From NCBI RefSeq assembly GCF_014200755.1, contig NZ_JACHCM010000007.1:62001-126000 (forward strand): DNA of 64,000 bases. The letters are read 5' to 3'. The position numbers were made by a program, and so were the translations under genes. The notes under the pieces were generated by a model. It ran no database searches and had not been told where the DNA came from. It saw only the letters and a list, made by a program, of their open reading frames with translations. Positions within the stretch are counted from its first letter, which is position 1, and each line of letters opens with the position of its first letter. This stretch comes from Rhodanobacter sp. ANJX3 (GTDB taxonomy: Bacteria; Pseudomonadota; Gammaproteobacteria; Xanthomonadales; Rhodanobacteraceae). Below, piece by piece: positions 8,713 to 18,726 of the stretch.

Positions 8713-9459
8713 ATGATGAGACGTTTGTTACTCGGCGGCATGTTCGTCTTGGTCAGCGCGCTGGCACGGCCGGCGCTGGCTGGCTGGGTCTATCAGCTCA
8801 ATTCGGACGATAGCCTGAGTTGGCGCATCGCCGACCACGCGTTGAAGCTGCATTCCGATAATACCTCGGGCATCACGGTAACGAAGGTCGGCACGGCGCC
8901 CGTGTGGGGTCTGCACGAGGGCGATGTGATCGTTGCGGTGGACGATCACTCGCTGAAGCATGTCAGTGAGTTGATGAACTGGCTGCGTACCAGCAAGCCG
9001 GCCACCGTGGTGCTGCATGTGCGGCGCGCGGGTGCGCCGCTCGCTTTGAGCGTGACGGCGGCAGAATACGGCCAGGTCATTTCGCCCATACCGCCGACTC
9101 CGCCAGAACCTCAGCCGCCTCCGCCCACAATAGACAGCGGCCGGTATACCTACGAACATACGACCGACGACAGCCTGAGCTGGCGCAACACTGACCACGC
9201 GCTGCAGCTGACGTCGAGTAAGGCCACGGGTATTACGGTGACCAAGGTAGTCCCCGAATCGCTATGGGGTCTGCAGGACGGCGATGTGATCACGGCGGCC
9301 GACGGTACGCCTTTGAAGAACGTCAGCGAATTGATGGACCGATTTCGTGCCAGCCGGCCCGCGGCGGTGAAGCTGCAGCTGCGTCGCGGTGGTTCGTCCG
9401 TGGACATCACTGTGGCGGCGGTCGACTACGCGGACCTCATTTCGCCGGCATTGCCATAG
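8713..9459 (+). CDS. secreted protein with two tandem PDZ-like repeats
   Basis: A 248-aa protein with a signal peptide (residues 1-23, cut after ALA). It consists of two homologous PDZ-like units, about residues 24-125 and 142-245, joined by a proline-rich linker (PPTPPEPQPPPP). Both units share DDSLSWR, GITVTKV, the ligand-groove stretch WGL.(D/E)GDVI and VSELM. The internal duplication is clear at protein level. There is no protease domain, so it is likely a periplasmic binding or scaffold protein. The ATG at 8713 follows GGAGGA. It lies 62 bases after the DUF885 gene and may share its transcript. No gene name is known to me. Confidence 0.85.
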   Translation: MMRRLLLGGMFVLVSALARPALAGWVYQLNSDDSLSWRIADHALKLHSDNTSGITVTKVGTAPVWGLHEGDVIVAVDDHSLKHVSELMNWLRTSKPATVVLHVRRAGAPLALSVTAAEYGQVISPIPPTPPEPQPPPPTIDSGRYTYEHTTDDSLSWRNTDHALQLTSSKATGITVTKVVPESLWGLQDGDVITAADGTPLKNVSELMDRFRASRPAAVKLQLRRGGSSVDITVAAVDYADLISPALP

Positions 9460-9584
9460 TGCTCGAAAACCATCCATGAACGACATCACGTATCGATTTC
9501 GTTGCCATCGCTGGCCAGTAGTCCGATAGTCATGCAAACCTTTGCGGCCGGAGCGGCATCTATGTCCGCATGTGCAGAAAAAAA

Positions 9585-10928
<1,344 letters not shown>

Positions 10929-10986
10929 TGGCATATGGACGGCTAAATGATCTGACGATAATGGCTCTGTTCGCGAGGTCTGCCGC

Positions 10987-12399
10987 GTGTGGCGCTGGCT
11001 GAATTCGCTGCGTACGCGGCTGACCCTGCTGCTGGCGTTGGCTAGCGTGGCGGGTGCGCTGATCTATGCCGGCGTCACGCAGTGGCCGTTGCCGCAGCTG
11101 CTGGTATGGATGCAGACCGAGCTGACGGTGAAGGATCCTTCAGTGCAGGTCGCCGCCAAGGCGCTGCCGGTGACCCATCTGGGCATCTACGGCGCGCTCG
11201 GCATCTGTGCGGTGCTGCTGTTGCTGCTGGCGTTCTGGCTGGCCGGTCAGGCCATGGCGCCGGTGAGCCGGCTGCTGCGTGCGCTGGAGGGCGCGGTCGC
11301 CAGTTACCGCGACGGGGATTTCAGCATATCGATCGGCATTCATCGCCGCGACGAGCTCGGTGAGTTGATCCAGATGCACAATGCGCTGGGCCAGACCCTG
11401 CGCGAGCAGCGTCAGCATCTGGCTCAGCGCGAACTGCTGCTGGATACCGTAGTGCAGAACACGCCGGTGGCCCTTGTGCTGACCGACAGCATCGGTCGGG
11501 TGGCGTACGCCAACATCGCCTCGCGGCATCTGTTCAACGAGGGTCGCAGCCTGCACGGGCTGGAATTCGCCCGGCTGCTGGACGGTGCGCCCGAGGCGCT
11601 GCGCCGCGCGGTGGAAGACGGCGAAGATGCGTTGCTCAGCGTGGAAATGGACGGCAGCGAGGAAACGTTCCACATCTCGCAGCGCGCGTTTCGCCTGCAG
11701 GGTCGGCCGCATCGGCTGCAGCTGTTTCGACGTATGACGCGCGAGCTGTCGCGCCAGGAGGTGGCGACATGGAAACGGGTGATCCGGGTGATCAGTCACG
11801 AGCTCAATAACTCGTTGGCGCCGATTTCTTCGCTCGCCCATTCCGGCGCGGAGCTGGCGCGGCGCGGCAACGTGGATCGATTGCCCGGCGTGTTCGCCAC
11901 CATCAGCGAGCGCGCCAAGCACCTGCACAGTTTCATTTCCGGTTACGCCAGTTTCGCCAAATTGCCCACGCCGCAGTCGGTCGCCATTGAGTGGACGCCG
12001 TTTTTGGAAGGATTGTCGCTGCACTGCCAGTATCGCCTGGTGCCACCCGCGCCGACGCGGCCGGGTTATTTCGACGCCGTGCAGATCGAGCAGGTGCTGA
12101 TCAACCTGATCAAGAATGCGCATGAGTCCGGCAGCGGCGAAGACGACGTCACGCTGTCCATTACGGAAGTCGGCCGCGAGCTGCGCATCGAGGTCGCCGA
12201 CCGCGGTCCCGGCATGACCGACACCGTACTGGCGCAGGCGCTGTTACCTTTCTATTCGACTAAGCGTGCCGGCACCGGGCTGGGCCTGGCGCTGACTCGT
12301 GAAATCGCCGAGGCGCATGGCGGCCGCGTGCTGCTGGCCAATCGCGAAGATGGCGGGTTGCGCGTCACCTTGCTGTTGCCGCAGGCGGCATTGCGTTAA
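10987..12399 (+). CDS. membrane sensor histidine kinase (NtrY-like)
   Basis: A 470-aa sensor kinase with a GTG start preceded by GAGG. Two membrane helices (about 10-30 and 59-82) flank a short periplasmic loop of under 30 residues. They are followed by a HAMP domain, a PAS-like domain (about 145-250), HisKA with His271 in SHELNNSLAPI, and a HATPase_c domain (N box NLIKNAHESG, G1 DRGPGMTD, G2 GTGLGLAL). The HELNNSL form of the H box is typical of NtrY-type kinases paired with sigma-54 regulators, which is exactly the upstream neighbour. The tiny periplasmic loop suggests sensing within the membrane or by the PAS domain, not large extracellular ligands. Confidence 0.92.
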   Translation: MWRWLNSLRTRLTLLLALASVAGALIYAGVTQWPLPQLLVWMQTELTVKDPSVQVAAKALPVTHLGIYGALGICAVLLLLLAFWLAGQAMAPVSRLLRALEGAVASYRDGDFSISIGIHRRDELGELIQMHNALGQTLREQRQHLAQRELLLDTVVQNTPVALVLTDSIGRVAYANIASRHLFNEGRSLHGLEFARLLDGAPEALRRAVEDGEDALLSVEMDGSEETFHISQRAFRLQGRPHRLQLFRRMTRELSRQEVATWKRVIRVISHELNNSLAPISSLAHSGAELARRGNVDRLPGVFATISERAKHLHSFISGYASFAKLPTPQSVAIEWTPFLEGLSLHCQYRLVPPAPTRPGYFDAVQIEQVLINLIKNAHESGSGEDDVTLSITEVGRELRIEVADRGPGMTDTVLAQALLPFYSTKRAGTGLGLALTREIAEAHGGRVLLANREDGGLRVTLLLPQAALR

Positions 12400-12475
12400 A
12401 CCGCGGGTTGGCGCGGCCGCGCGCGTAACAGCAGCTCGCCTATACTGATGTCTTCGTCACGGATGGGGACAGGTC

Positions 12476-13438
12476 ATGGGTCAGATTCTCGCGTTGGTCA
12501 TTGTGCTGGTGGTCGTGGTCATTCTGGCCAAGCTGGTGCGCATCGTGCCGCAGGGCTTCGAGTGGACGGTGGAAACGTTCGGCAAATACACGCATACGTT
12601 GAGCCCGGGTCTGCATCTGCTGATTCCGATCTATCAAACGGTCGGGCGCAAGATCAATATGATGGAGCAGGTGCTCGACGTGCCCTCACAGGACGTGATC
12701 ACCAAGGATAACGCCGTGGTGCGCGTGGATGGCGTGGTGTTCTATCAGGTGCTGGATGCGTCGAAGGCGGCGTACGAAGTCTCCAACCTGGAGCAGGCCT
12801 CGCTGGCGCTTATCATGACCAATATCCGCACCGTGCTCGGTTCGATGGATCTGGATGAGAGCCTGAGCCAGCGCGACGGCATCAACGCCAAACTGCTGCG
12901 CGTGGTGGACGAGGCGACGCATCCATGGGGCGTCAAGGTCAACCGTATCGAGATCAAGGATATCGCTCCGCCGCGCGACCTGATCGACGCGATGGCGCGG
13001 CAGATGAAGGCCGAGCGCGAGAAGCGCGCGAATATTCTCGACGCGGAAGGCTTCCGGCAGGCGGCGATTCTCAAGGCCGAAGGCGAAAAGCAGTCGGTGA
13101 TCCTGGCGGCAGAGGGCGAGAAAGAAGCGGCGTTCCGTGCCGCCGAGGCGCGCGAGCGTTCCGCCGAAGCCGAAGCCAAGGCCACCACGATGGTGTCCGA
13201 CGCGATTTCCGGCGGCAACGTCAATGCGCTGAACTACTTCGTCGCCAACAATTATGTGGAAGCGCTGAAAGAGATGGCCAAATCGCCGAACCAGAAAATG
13301 CTGCTGCTGCCGATCGAGGCCACCGGCATTCTGGGGTCGCTGGCCGGTATTGCCGAGCTGGCGAAAGAGTCGCTAGGCCAGCAGCAGCGTTCGGTCGCGC
13401 CGCCGGCTTCGGGCTCGTTCCAGCCGCCGCTGCGCTGA
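12476..13438 (+). CDS. qmcA: SPFH/stomatin-like membrane protein QmcA
   Basis: A 320-aa band-7 protein. An N-terminal membrane helix (about 3-22) is followed by an SPFH domain ([16 protein letters not shown] ... [15 protein letters not shown]) and a long coiled coil rich in AEGEK repeats (about 185-240). Homologues build ring-shaped cages on the inner membrane and bind FtsH/HflKC-type proteases or mark functional microdomains. GGGGACAGG precedes the ATG, and a TATACT -10-like box lies at 12441-12446. The NfeD-like gene follows 10 bases later, the standard pairing for this family. Confidence 0.93.
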   Translation: MGQILALVIVLVVVVILAKLVRIVPQGFEWTVETFGKYTHTLSPGLHLLIPIYQTVGRKINMMEQVLDVPSQDVITKDNAVVRVDGVVFYQVLDASKAAYEVSNLEQASLALIMTNIRTVLGSMDLDESLSQRDGINAKLLRVVDEATHPWGVKVNRIEIKDIAPPRDLIDAMARQMKAEREKRANILDAEGFRQAAILKAEGEKQSVILAAEGEKEAAFRAAEARERSAEAEAKATTMVSDAISGGNVNALNYFVANNYVEALKEMAKSPNQKMLLLPIEATGILGSLAGIAELAKESLGQQQRSVAPPASGSFQPPLR

Positions 13439-13448
13439 GGATTCTGCC

Positions 13449-13892
13449 ATGGCGTTTCCCGTGCATTACCTGTGGTGGATCCTCGCGCTGCTGCTGATCG
13501 GCGGCGAAGTGCTGCTGCCGGGTTATTTCCTGTTGTGGATCGGTCTGGCCGCGGCAGCCGTCGGTGTGGTGCTGCTGGTAGTGCCGCCGCTCGGACTGCT
13601 GATTCAGGCCGTGCTGTTTGCGCTGCTGGCTTTCGCGGCTTGCGTGCTTTACGCCCGCGTGCTGCGGCCGAAGCTGGATAAAAGCGAGCCGGGCAGCGAA
13701 ACGCTCAATCGTCGCGGCGAGCGCATGATCGGCCAGCGCTACGAGCTGATCGAGCCGATCGTCAACGGCCGCGGCAAGGCGCGCGTCGGCGACGGCCAGT
13801 GGCTGGTCAACGGACCGGATCTGCCGCTGGGCAGTCTGGTCGAAGTGATCGCCGTCGATGGCACCACGTTGAAGGTGCGCGCGGCGACATGA
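13449..13892 (+). CDS. NfeD family membrane protein
   Basis: A 147-aa short-form NfeD protein. It has membrane helices in residues 5-75 (LWWILALLLIGGEVLLPGY ... VLFALLAFAACVLY) and a C-terminal OB-fold (about 85-145) with the typical GRGKARVGDGQWLV. Short NfeD proteins partner stomatin/SPFH proteins, here QmcA directly upstream. The stop overlaps the ATG of the next gene (ATGA at 13889-13892), so translation is coupled to the exporter. Confidence 0.92.
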   Translation: MAFPVHYLWWILALLLIGGEVLLPGYFLLWIGLAAAAVGVVLLVVPPLGLLIQAVLFALLAFAACVLYARVLRPKLDKSEPGSETLNRRGERMIGQRYELIEPIVNGRGKARVGDGQWLVNGPDLPLGSLVEVIAVDGTTLKVRAAT

Positions 13893-15178
13893 GTGCGAGC
13901 GCAGTCGGCACGGCGAGCATCCATCCATCGTTCGCGACGACGGCGATCAGCACGCGCATCGCCTTTTTGCTCGAGCTGACGCGGCGGCTACATCAGTACG
14001 GCACCGCTTCGCCACGGCTGGAGATGGCGATTTCGAGTTCGGCGCAGCGACTGGGTTTGAGTGCGGACGTGTGGTCCAGCCCTACGGCGGTCATCATTTC
14101 GTTTACGGACCTTGGGCAAGGCGAGGAGGGCGTGGCGCAAACCACGCAAGTCATGCGTCTGGCGCCGGGCGATGTGAACCTGGCGCGGCTGTGCGAGGCC
14201 GATGACATTGCCGATCAGGTGGTTGCCGGTGAAATCGGTCTGCGCGAAGGTTTCCAGCGGCTGCGCGCACTGGGGCGGCCCGATTCGCGTCGCGCGCAGG
14301 CCGCCGTCGTCGCTACTTACGGACTGTCTGCGGCGTGCGTGGTCGCACTGTTTCTGCACAGCGCCTGGCCGGATCTGCTGACCGCGGCTTTCATCGGTCT
14401 GATCATCGGCAGCATCACGGTGCTGGCGGCCAAGCGGCCGCAGCTGTCGATTGCCAGCGATGCGATCTGCGCGCTGGTGGCGACCACGGTGGCAACCGTC
14501 GTCAGTGCGTTCGTGGTGCCGCTGGCGATCAAGTCCGTGGTGCTGGCCAGCCTGATCGTGCTGGTGCCGGGCATGTCGCTGACCACGGCGGTGCGCGAGA
14601 TCTCCAGCCAGCACCTAGTGGCCGGCATGGCACGCATGGGCGGCGCGGTGGCGACCCTGCTCAAGCTCACCTTCGGCACGGTAGCGGCGACGACGCTGTG
14701 CGCGGCGGTGGGTATCGAACCGCGCGATTACGCGCTGCCGCCGTTGCCGGGCTGGACCGAACTGCCAGCCCTGTTGGTCGGCGCGTTCGGTTTCGCCATT
14801 TTGTTTCGCGCCGCGCGCCGCGACTGGCTGATCGTAATGGGCGCGGTTATCGTCGGTTATCTCGCCACGCGCTGGGGTGGGCAGATTTCCGGCTCGCTGC
14901 CGGCAGCGCCGTTCGGGGTTTTCCTCGGCGGCTTTTTGCTGAGCGCGATGGCCAACTCCTATGCGCGATACGCGCATCGCCCCGGCGCATTGATTCGCGA
15001 GCCCGGGATTATTCTGCTGGTACCGGGTAGCGTGGGTTTTCGCAGCATGTCCTTTCTGCTGCAGCGCGATACCTCGTTGGGTATGGATACCGGTTTGCTG
15101 CTGGTGACCCTTTTGGTGTCCCTGGTCGGCGGGCTGATGTTTGGCGAGTTGCTGGTTTCGCCGCGGCGATCGTTGTAA
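13889..15178 (+). CDS. threonine/serine exporter ThrE family (fused two-domain form)
   Basis: A 429-aa membrane protein. The N-terminal soluble part (about 20-125) contains LELTRRLHQYGTASPRLE, typical of the ThrE (DUF1212) domain. About ten membrane helices follow. The last third (from GWTELPALLVGAF) corresponds to the ThrE_2 (DUF3815) domain, so both halves, which are split genes in many bacteria, are fused here. The ATG overlaps the stop of the NfeD gene. Transport of Thr/Ser out of the cell is the family function; substrate not provable from sequence. Linkage to an SPFH-NfeD pair is unusual and may mean it resides in that membrane domain. Confidence 0.88.
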   Translation: MSASAVGTASIHPSFATTAISTRIAFLLELTRRLHQYGTASPRLEMAISSSAQRLGLSADVWSSPTAVIISFTDLGQGEEGVAQTTQVMRLAPGDVNLARLCEADDIADQVVAGEIGLREGFQRLRALGRPDSRRAQAAVVATYGLSAACVVALFLHSAWPDLLTAAFIGLIIGSITVLAAKRPQLSIASDAICALVATTVATVVSAFVVPLAIKSVVLASLIVLVPGMSLTTAVREISSQHLVAGMARMGGAVATLLKLTFGTVAATTLCAAVGIEPRDYALPPLPGWTELPALLVGAFGFAILFRAARRDWLIVMGAVIVGYLATRWGGQISGSLPAAPFGVFLGGFLLSAMANSYARYAHRPGALIREPGIILLVPGSVGFRSMSFLLQRDTSLGMDTGLLLVTLLVSLVGGLMFGELLVSPRRSL

Positions 15179-15230
15179 GAATCGACGTATTTTCACGGCC
15201 GTTACCTGGAAACGGCGGTTATTGCGAATA

Positions 15231-15260
15231 AAAAACGCCGGCAGATAGCCGGCGTTTTTT
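15231..15260. terminator. bidirectional intrinsic terminator
   Basis: A 12-bp perfect stem (15231-15242 with 15248-15259) around a 5-base loop, A-rich on one side and T-rich on the other. It lies between the convergent exporter and H-NS genes and can stop both transcripts. Confidence 0.9.
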
Positions 15261-15315
15261 ATGTCGAAGGGCAGGACGATAATCGACGTCAGGTCGACTC
15301 GTCGGAGAGCTGCGA

Positions 15316-15639
15316 TCAGATCGCGAGATCTTTTTCCTTCTTGCCGGCCTTCAGCGCGTCGCTGAACCAGTGCGGGCGCTTGCCACGGCCGGACCAGGTC
15401 TGCGCGGGGTTGGCCGGGTTGCGGTATTTCGGTGCCACCGGGCTGCTGGCGCGTTTGGCCTTGCTGCGTGCCTGACCGAAAATTTCTTCGAAGGTATAAC
15501 CCTCAGCCTTGATCAACGCGAGCACCTTGTCGCGAAGCTTGGCAACTTTTTCCTTGCTCAATTCATTCTGGCGAATCTGCGCCTTGCTGATGAGGTCTTT
15601 GAGCTGGGAGTGATTGAGGTTTTTGATATCGACGGCCAT
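15316..15639 (-). CDS. H-NS family nucleoid-associated protein
   Basis: A 107-aa H-NS-like silencer of the XvrA/Bv3F type. Residues 1-60 form the oligomerising coiled coil (MAVDIKNLNHSQLKDLI ... KLRDKVLALIKAEGYTFEEIFG). The C-terminus carries the DNA-binding loop in the form TWSGRGKRPHW, then FSDALKAGKKEKDLAI. Such proteins bind AT-rich DNA and silence acquired genes. It is a single-gene unit with its own promoter region and a hairpin (15659-15675) in the leader; it ends towards the bidirectional terminator. Confidence 0.93.
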   Translation of the reverse strand: MAVDIKNLNHSQLKDLISKAQIRQNELSKEKVAKLRDKVLALIKAEGYTFEEIFGQARSKAKRASSPVAPKYRNPANPAQTWSGRGKRPHWFSDALKAGKKEKDLAI

Positions 15640-15658
15640 GTTGGTTTCCGGGGGTAAG

Positions 15659-15675
15659 GATCTCCGAGGGAGATC
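15659..15675 (-). promoter_or_regulatory. hairpin in the hns leader
   Basis: Perfect 7-bp inverted repeat GATCTCC-GAG-GGAGATC located 20 bases before the hns start codon. It could be an operator or an RNA hairpin near the ribosome site; function is inferred only from position. Confidence 0.35.
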
Positions 15676-15761
15676 GCTGGATCGATTAATTAGATGTGTT
15701 TAATGGAGAGGGCGGCAGATAAGTGGGGAAGCCGAGCCCGGTTAATGGTCTTGCAGGGATG

Positions 15762-15791
15762 ATTCTGGCTGATTTATCAAACCGTTGTAAA
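15762..15791 (-). promoter_or_regulatory. possible sigma-70 promoter of hns
   Basis: On the minus strand TTTACA (15786-15791) and CAGAAT (15762-15767) are 18 bases apart, 5/6 and 4/6 matches to consensus, about 125 bases upstream of the hns start. The surrounding DNA is AT-rich compared with the window. Confidence 0.35.
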
Positions 15792-15903
15792 GACTGATGG
15801 CGAAATACGCCGTTTTTTTAAATGCGCCGCCGATTATGCTGCCAGGTATAAAACGTTATCGCCGGATATTGAAACGGTGCGTATGCGGGCAATGGCGCAA
15901 ACG

Positions 15904-15930
15904 AAAATGGCCGCGCTAGGCGGCCATTTT
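15904..15930 (-). terminator. intrinsic terminator downstream of proS
   Basis: An 11-bp stem (15904-15914 with 15920-15930) with a 5-base loop, read on the minus strand into ATTTTCGTTT. It lies 74 bases beyond the proS stop codon. Confidence 0.7.
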
Positions 15931-16003
15931 GATGGGCGTTGATGAGGATTGCCGTGCGCCGGCGCAGGGGCGGCTGCGCCACAGCGGCGCTTGAGGGGGC
16001 TGA

Positions 16004-17701
16004 TTAATCGAGCAGATCGAACAGCTCGTCCTGGGTCATGGCGCGATTGTCGGCGTCCTGCCGGCCGCGATATTCCAGTGTGCCGGAGGCCAGGCCACGC
16101 TCGCTCACCACCACGCGGTGCGGAATGCCGATCAGCTCCATGTCCGCAAACATGCCACCCGGGCGCAGGCCGCGGTCGTCCAGCGCCGCTTCGATGCCGC
16201 GTTGGATCAGCGATTGATACAAAGCCTCGGCCGCGGCGCCGACCTCGGGCAGGTTCTTCGGGTTGATGATGCACACCACCACGCGCCAGGGCGCCATCGC
16301 GTCGGGCCAGACGATGCCGGCGTCGTCGTGCCGCTGTTCGATCGCGGCTGCCACGATGCGGCTGACGCCGATGCCGTAGCAGCCCATGGTCAGCACCTGC
16401 GGCTTGCCCTGGTCGTCGATGACGGTGGCCTTGAGTGCCTCGGCGTATTTTTGGCCGAGCTGAAACACGTGCCCGACTTCGATGCCGCGGGCGATGTGCA
16501 GCGTGCCCTGGCCATCGGGCGACGCATCGCCCTCGACCACGTTGCGCAGGTCGGCCACGCGCGTGACGCGCGCATCGCGCAGCCAGTTGGCGCCGGTGTA
16601 GTGCGTGCCGTCGGCATTGCCGCCGCAGACGAAATCCGCCAGCACGGCGGCATCGCGATCGACGACGACCGGAATGGCGTCGGGCAGTCCCACCGGGCCG
16701 ATGAAGCCGGGACGCGTGCTGGTGGCGGCACGAATTTCTTCTTCGGAGGCCAGCACCGATTCGTCCGGCAGTTCGATCAGCTTGCCCGCCTTGACCTCGT
16801 TGATCTCGTGGTCGCCGCGCAGGCACAGCGCGACCAGGCCCTCGCGGCCGCGCACCAGCAGGGTCTTGATGCATTGCTGCGGAGCGACCTGAAGAAAGGC
16901 CGAAACTTCATCAATGGTTCGCTGTTTCGGGGTGTCGACGCGCTGCAGCTCGGCACCGGGCGCGGGGCGGTCACCCGCAGGCGCCTGCGCCTCGGCCTTC
17001 TCCATGTTGGCGGCGTAATCGGAGCCATCGGAAAACACGATGGCGTCCTCGCCCGAATCGGCCAGCACCTGAAACTCGTGGCTGGCGTTGCCGCCGATGG
17101 CGCCGGTATCGGCCTGCACTGCGCGAAAGGTCAGCCCCAGTCGGGTGAAGATGCGGGTATAGGCCTCGTACATCGCCTGGTAGGTCTGCGCCAGCGATTC
17201 CTGCGTGAGATGGAAGGAGTAGGCGTCCTTCATCAGGAATTCGCGCGCGCGCATCACGCCGAAGCGCGGGCGAATCTCGTCGCGGAACTTGGTCTGGATC
17301 TGGTAGAAGTTGACCGGCAGCTGCTTGTAACTTTTCAGCTCGTTGCGGGCGAAGTCGGTGATCACTTCCTCGTGCGTGGGGCCGTAGCAGAACTCCTGCT
17401 GCTTGCGGTCCTTGATCTTCAGCAGCTGGCCGCCGAACTTCTGCCAGCGGCCGGTTTCTTCCCACAGCTCGCGCGGCTGGATCGAAGGCATCAGCATCTC
17501 GATGGCGCCGGCACGGTTCATCTCCTCGCGCACGACTCTCTCCACCTTGCGCAGCACGCGCAGGCCCAGCGGCGACCAGGTATACAGGCCGGAGGCCAGC
17601 CGGCGGATCATGCCGGCGCGCAACATCAGTCGGTGACTGGCGATTTCGGCGTCGGCGGGGACTTCCTTGACGGTGGCCAGATGGAATTGGCTGAGGCGCA
17701 T
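16004..17701 (-). CDS. proS: proline--tRNA ligase
   Basis: A 565-aa cytoplasmic class II aminoacyl-tRNA synthetase, bacterial (ProS type 1) form, close to the 572 aa of E. coli. It charges tRNA-Pro. The N-terminal catalytic core starts [20 protein letters not shown] and includes [31 protein letters not shown] and [21 protein letters not shown] YbaK-like editing insertion that hydrolyses Ala-tRNA-Pro occupies about 230-385. The C-terminal core has [16 protein letters not shown] and the anticodon-binding domain. The frame is open far upstream to about 18037, but that part runs through an intergenic repeat and is not protein-like, so the start at 17701 is used. Confidence 0.97.
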   Translation of the reverse strand: MRLSQFHLATVKEVPADAEIASHRLMLRAGMIRRLASGLYTWSPLGLRVLRKVERVVREEMNRAGAIEMLMPSIQPRELWEETGRWQKFGGQLLKIKDRKQQEFCYGPTHEEVITDFARNELKSYKQLPVNFYQIQTKFRDEIRPRFGVMRAREFLMKDAYSFHLTQESLAQTYQAMYEAYTRIFTRLGLTFRAVQADTGAIGGNASHEFQVLADSGEDAIVFSDGSDYAANMEKAEAQAPAGDRPAPGAELQRVDTPKQRTIDEVSAFLQVAPQQCIKTLLVRGREGLVALCLRGDHEINEVKAGKLIELPDESVLASEEEIRAATSTRPGFIGPVGLPDAIPVVVDRDAAVLADFVCGGNADGTHYTGANWLRDARVTRVADLRNVVEGDASPDGQGTLHIARGIEVGHVFQLGQKYAEALKATVIDDQGKPQVLTMGCYGIGVSRIVAAAIEQRHDDAGIVWPDAMAPWRVVVCIINPKNLPEVGAAAEALYQSLIQRGIEAALDDRGLRPGGMFADMELIGIPHRVVVSERGLASGTLEYRGRQDADNRAMTQDELFDLLD

Positions 17702-18143
17702 GCGGGTTTGTTCCGGCGTGATGAAAGACGCCAATTGTAGCGGCCTGCCGGCGGCACCGGTCGGAGCGGCGGCACCTAGAGCTTGTTCAACGTCTCCACG
17801 TCGCTCGCGTTGCCTCGCCGTGGCCGCCAGGTGGTGGTGCGCGGTTTGACTTGCCAGCCAGGCAAGCGCTGCGCCACCTGGCGGCCACGGCGAGGCAACC
17901 CGCAGGGCCGGGTCTGTTTGCCCGCCATCCGGCGTCATCACTGGTCGTGGACGGGCGTCCACTCCTCGCTCCTCAAAGCCGGCGCCATTCATGGCGCCTC
18001 CCCGCCTACCCTCGTTCTTACTTGGCCTGCGCGCCAACCGTTCCCGGCGCGGGCCACGCGGAGACGTTGAACAGGCTCTTAAGCGTTCGCCAGGCGCTCT
18101 TGCCGGCGCGCTGCTGGGCGCCGATATCCGCGATTACCCGGAA
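17702..18143. other. intergenic region between proS and the DUF4124 gene
   Basis: These 442 bases carry no gene. Most of the stretch (17778-18079) is a large inverted-repeat element described separately. Confidence 0.75.
17778..18079. repeat. dispersed palindromic intergenic element, full copy
   Basis: The ends are 23-bp inverted repeats with two mismatches (17778-17800 with 18057-18079; core GTTCAACGTCTCC/GGAGACGTTGAAC). Inside is a perfect 26-bp inverted repeat (17809-17834 with 17874-17899) whose loop holds a further small hairpin (CTTGCC...GGCAAG). The right part of the element recurs at 39969-40024. Nested palindromes, about 300 bp, no transposase and intergenic placement fit a MITE-like or REP/BIME-like element. 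Confidence 0.8.
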
Positions 18144-18563
18144 TTATTTGGCGCAGTATTGCTGGTACTGCGCCTGTACCGCGCTGGCCTGCTGCTTGCG
18201 CGTGCTGTCGTCGAGCGCGGTCTGTTTGCCGCCTTGCTGCATCACGACCGGGGCCGCGCTTTGCAGCGCGGCCAGATTGGTTTGCAGCGAGCTGCACAGT
18301 TTCGCGCGGTTTTCCGGCGTGTCGGCTACGGTGGTCGTGGTCGGCTGCGCTGGGGCGGGAGCGGCGGCTGGCGCAGCAGTGCTGGCTGCCGGCGTGGGCG
18401 GCACCGACGTATCGGCCTTCACTTCCTTGAACTTGGTGCCATTGCTGGAGGGCGGCGTTTGCGAGTAATGCACGGTGCCGTTGGCATCCTTCCATTTGTA
18501 GACCTGGGCACCGACCAGCGGAGCCATCAGCAGCAGTGCCAGCGCAATCATCGAACGATGCAT
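18144..18563 (-). CDS. DUF4124 domain periplasmic protein
   Basis: A 139-aa exported protein. The signal peptide ends after residue 19 (LVGA before Q). It is followed directly by the DUF4124 signature VYKWKDANGTVHYSQTPP, then an Ala/Pro-rich linker and a C-terminal helical stretch (ENRAKLCSSLQTNLAALQ). DUF4124 proteins are common small envelope proteins with no assigned function. The gene is divergent from pssA and stands alone. Confidence 0.85.
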   Translation of the reverse strand: MHRSMIALALLLMAPLVGAQVYKWKDANGTVHYSQTPPSSNGTKFKEVKADTSVPPTPAASTAAPAAAPAPAQPTTTTVADTPENRAKLCSSLQTNLAALQSAAPVVMQQGGKQTALDDSTRKQQASAVQAQYQQYCAK

Positions 18564-18726
18564 GGTTTTCCCCCTGGGTTATTCGACGACAAACGATGAG
18601 CGAGCGCTGCGCAACGGAATGGCACATGGCCAATCGGCCAATCCGGCTGCCTAGTTAACATCCACCACCGCCCGGACTCAAGCGAGCGATGGTTTACACT
18701 GAGCGTATGTTGTCACGGATTGTTTC

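Larger units (their letters stand above)
15640..16003. other. intergenic region between hns and proS
   Basis: This 364-base stretch has no credible gene. It holds the hns leader hairpin, a possible hns promoter, an AT-rich section near 15770-15860 and the proS terminator at 15904-15930. Confidence 0.7.

Noticed and set aside
17702-18037. N-terminal extension of ProS
   Set aside because: The open frame passes through the dispersed repeat; the real ProS N-terminus begins at 17701.
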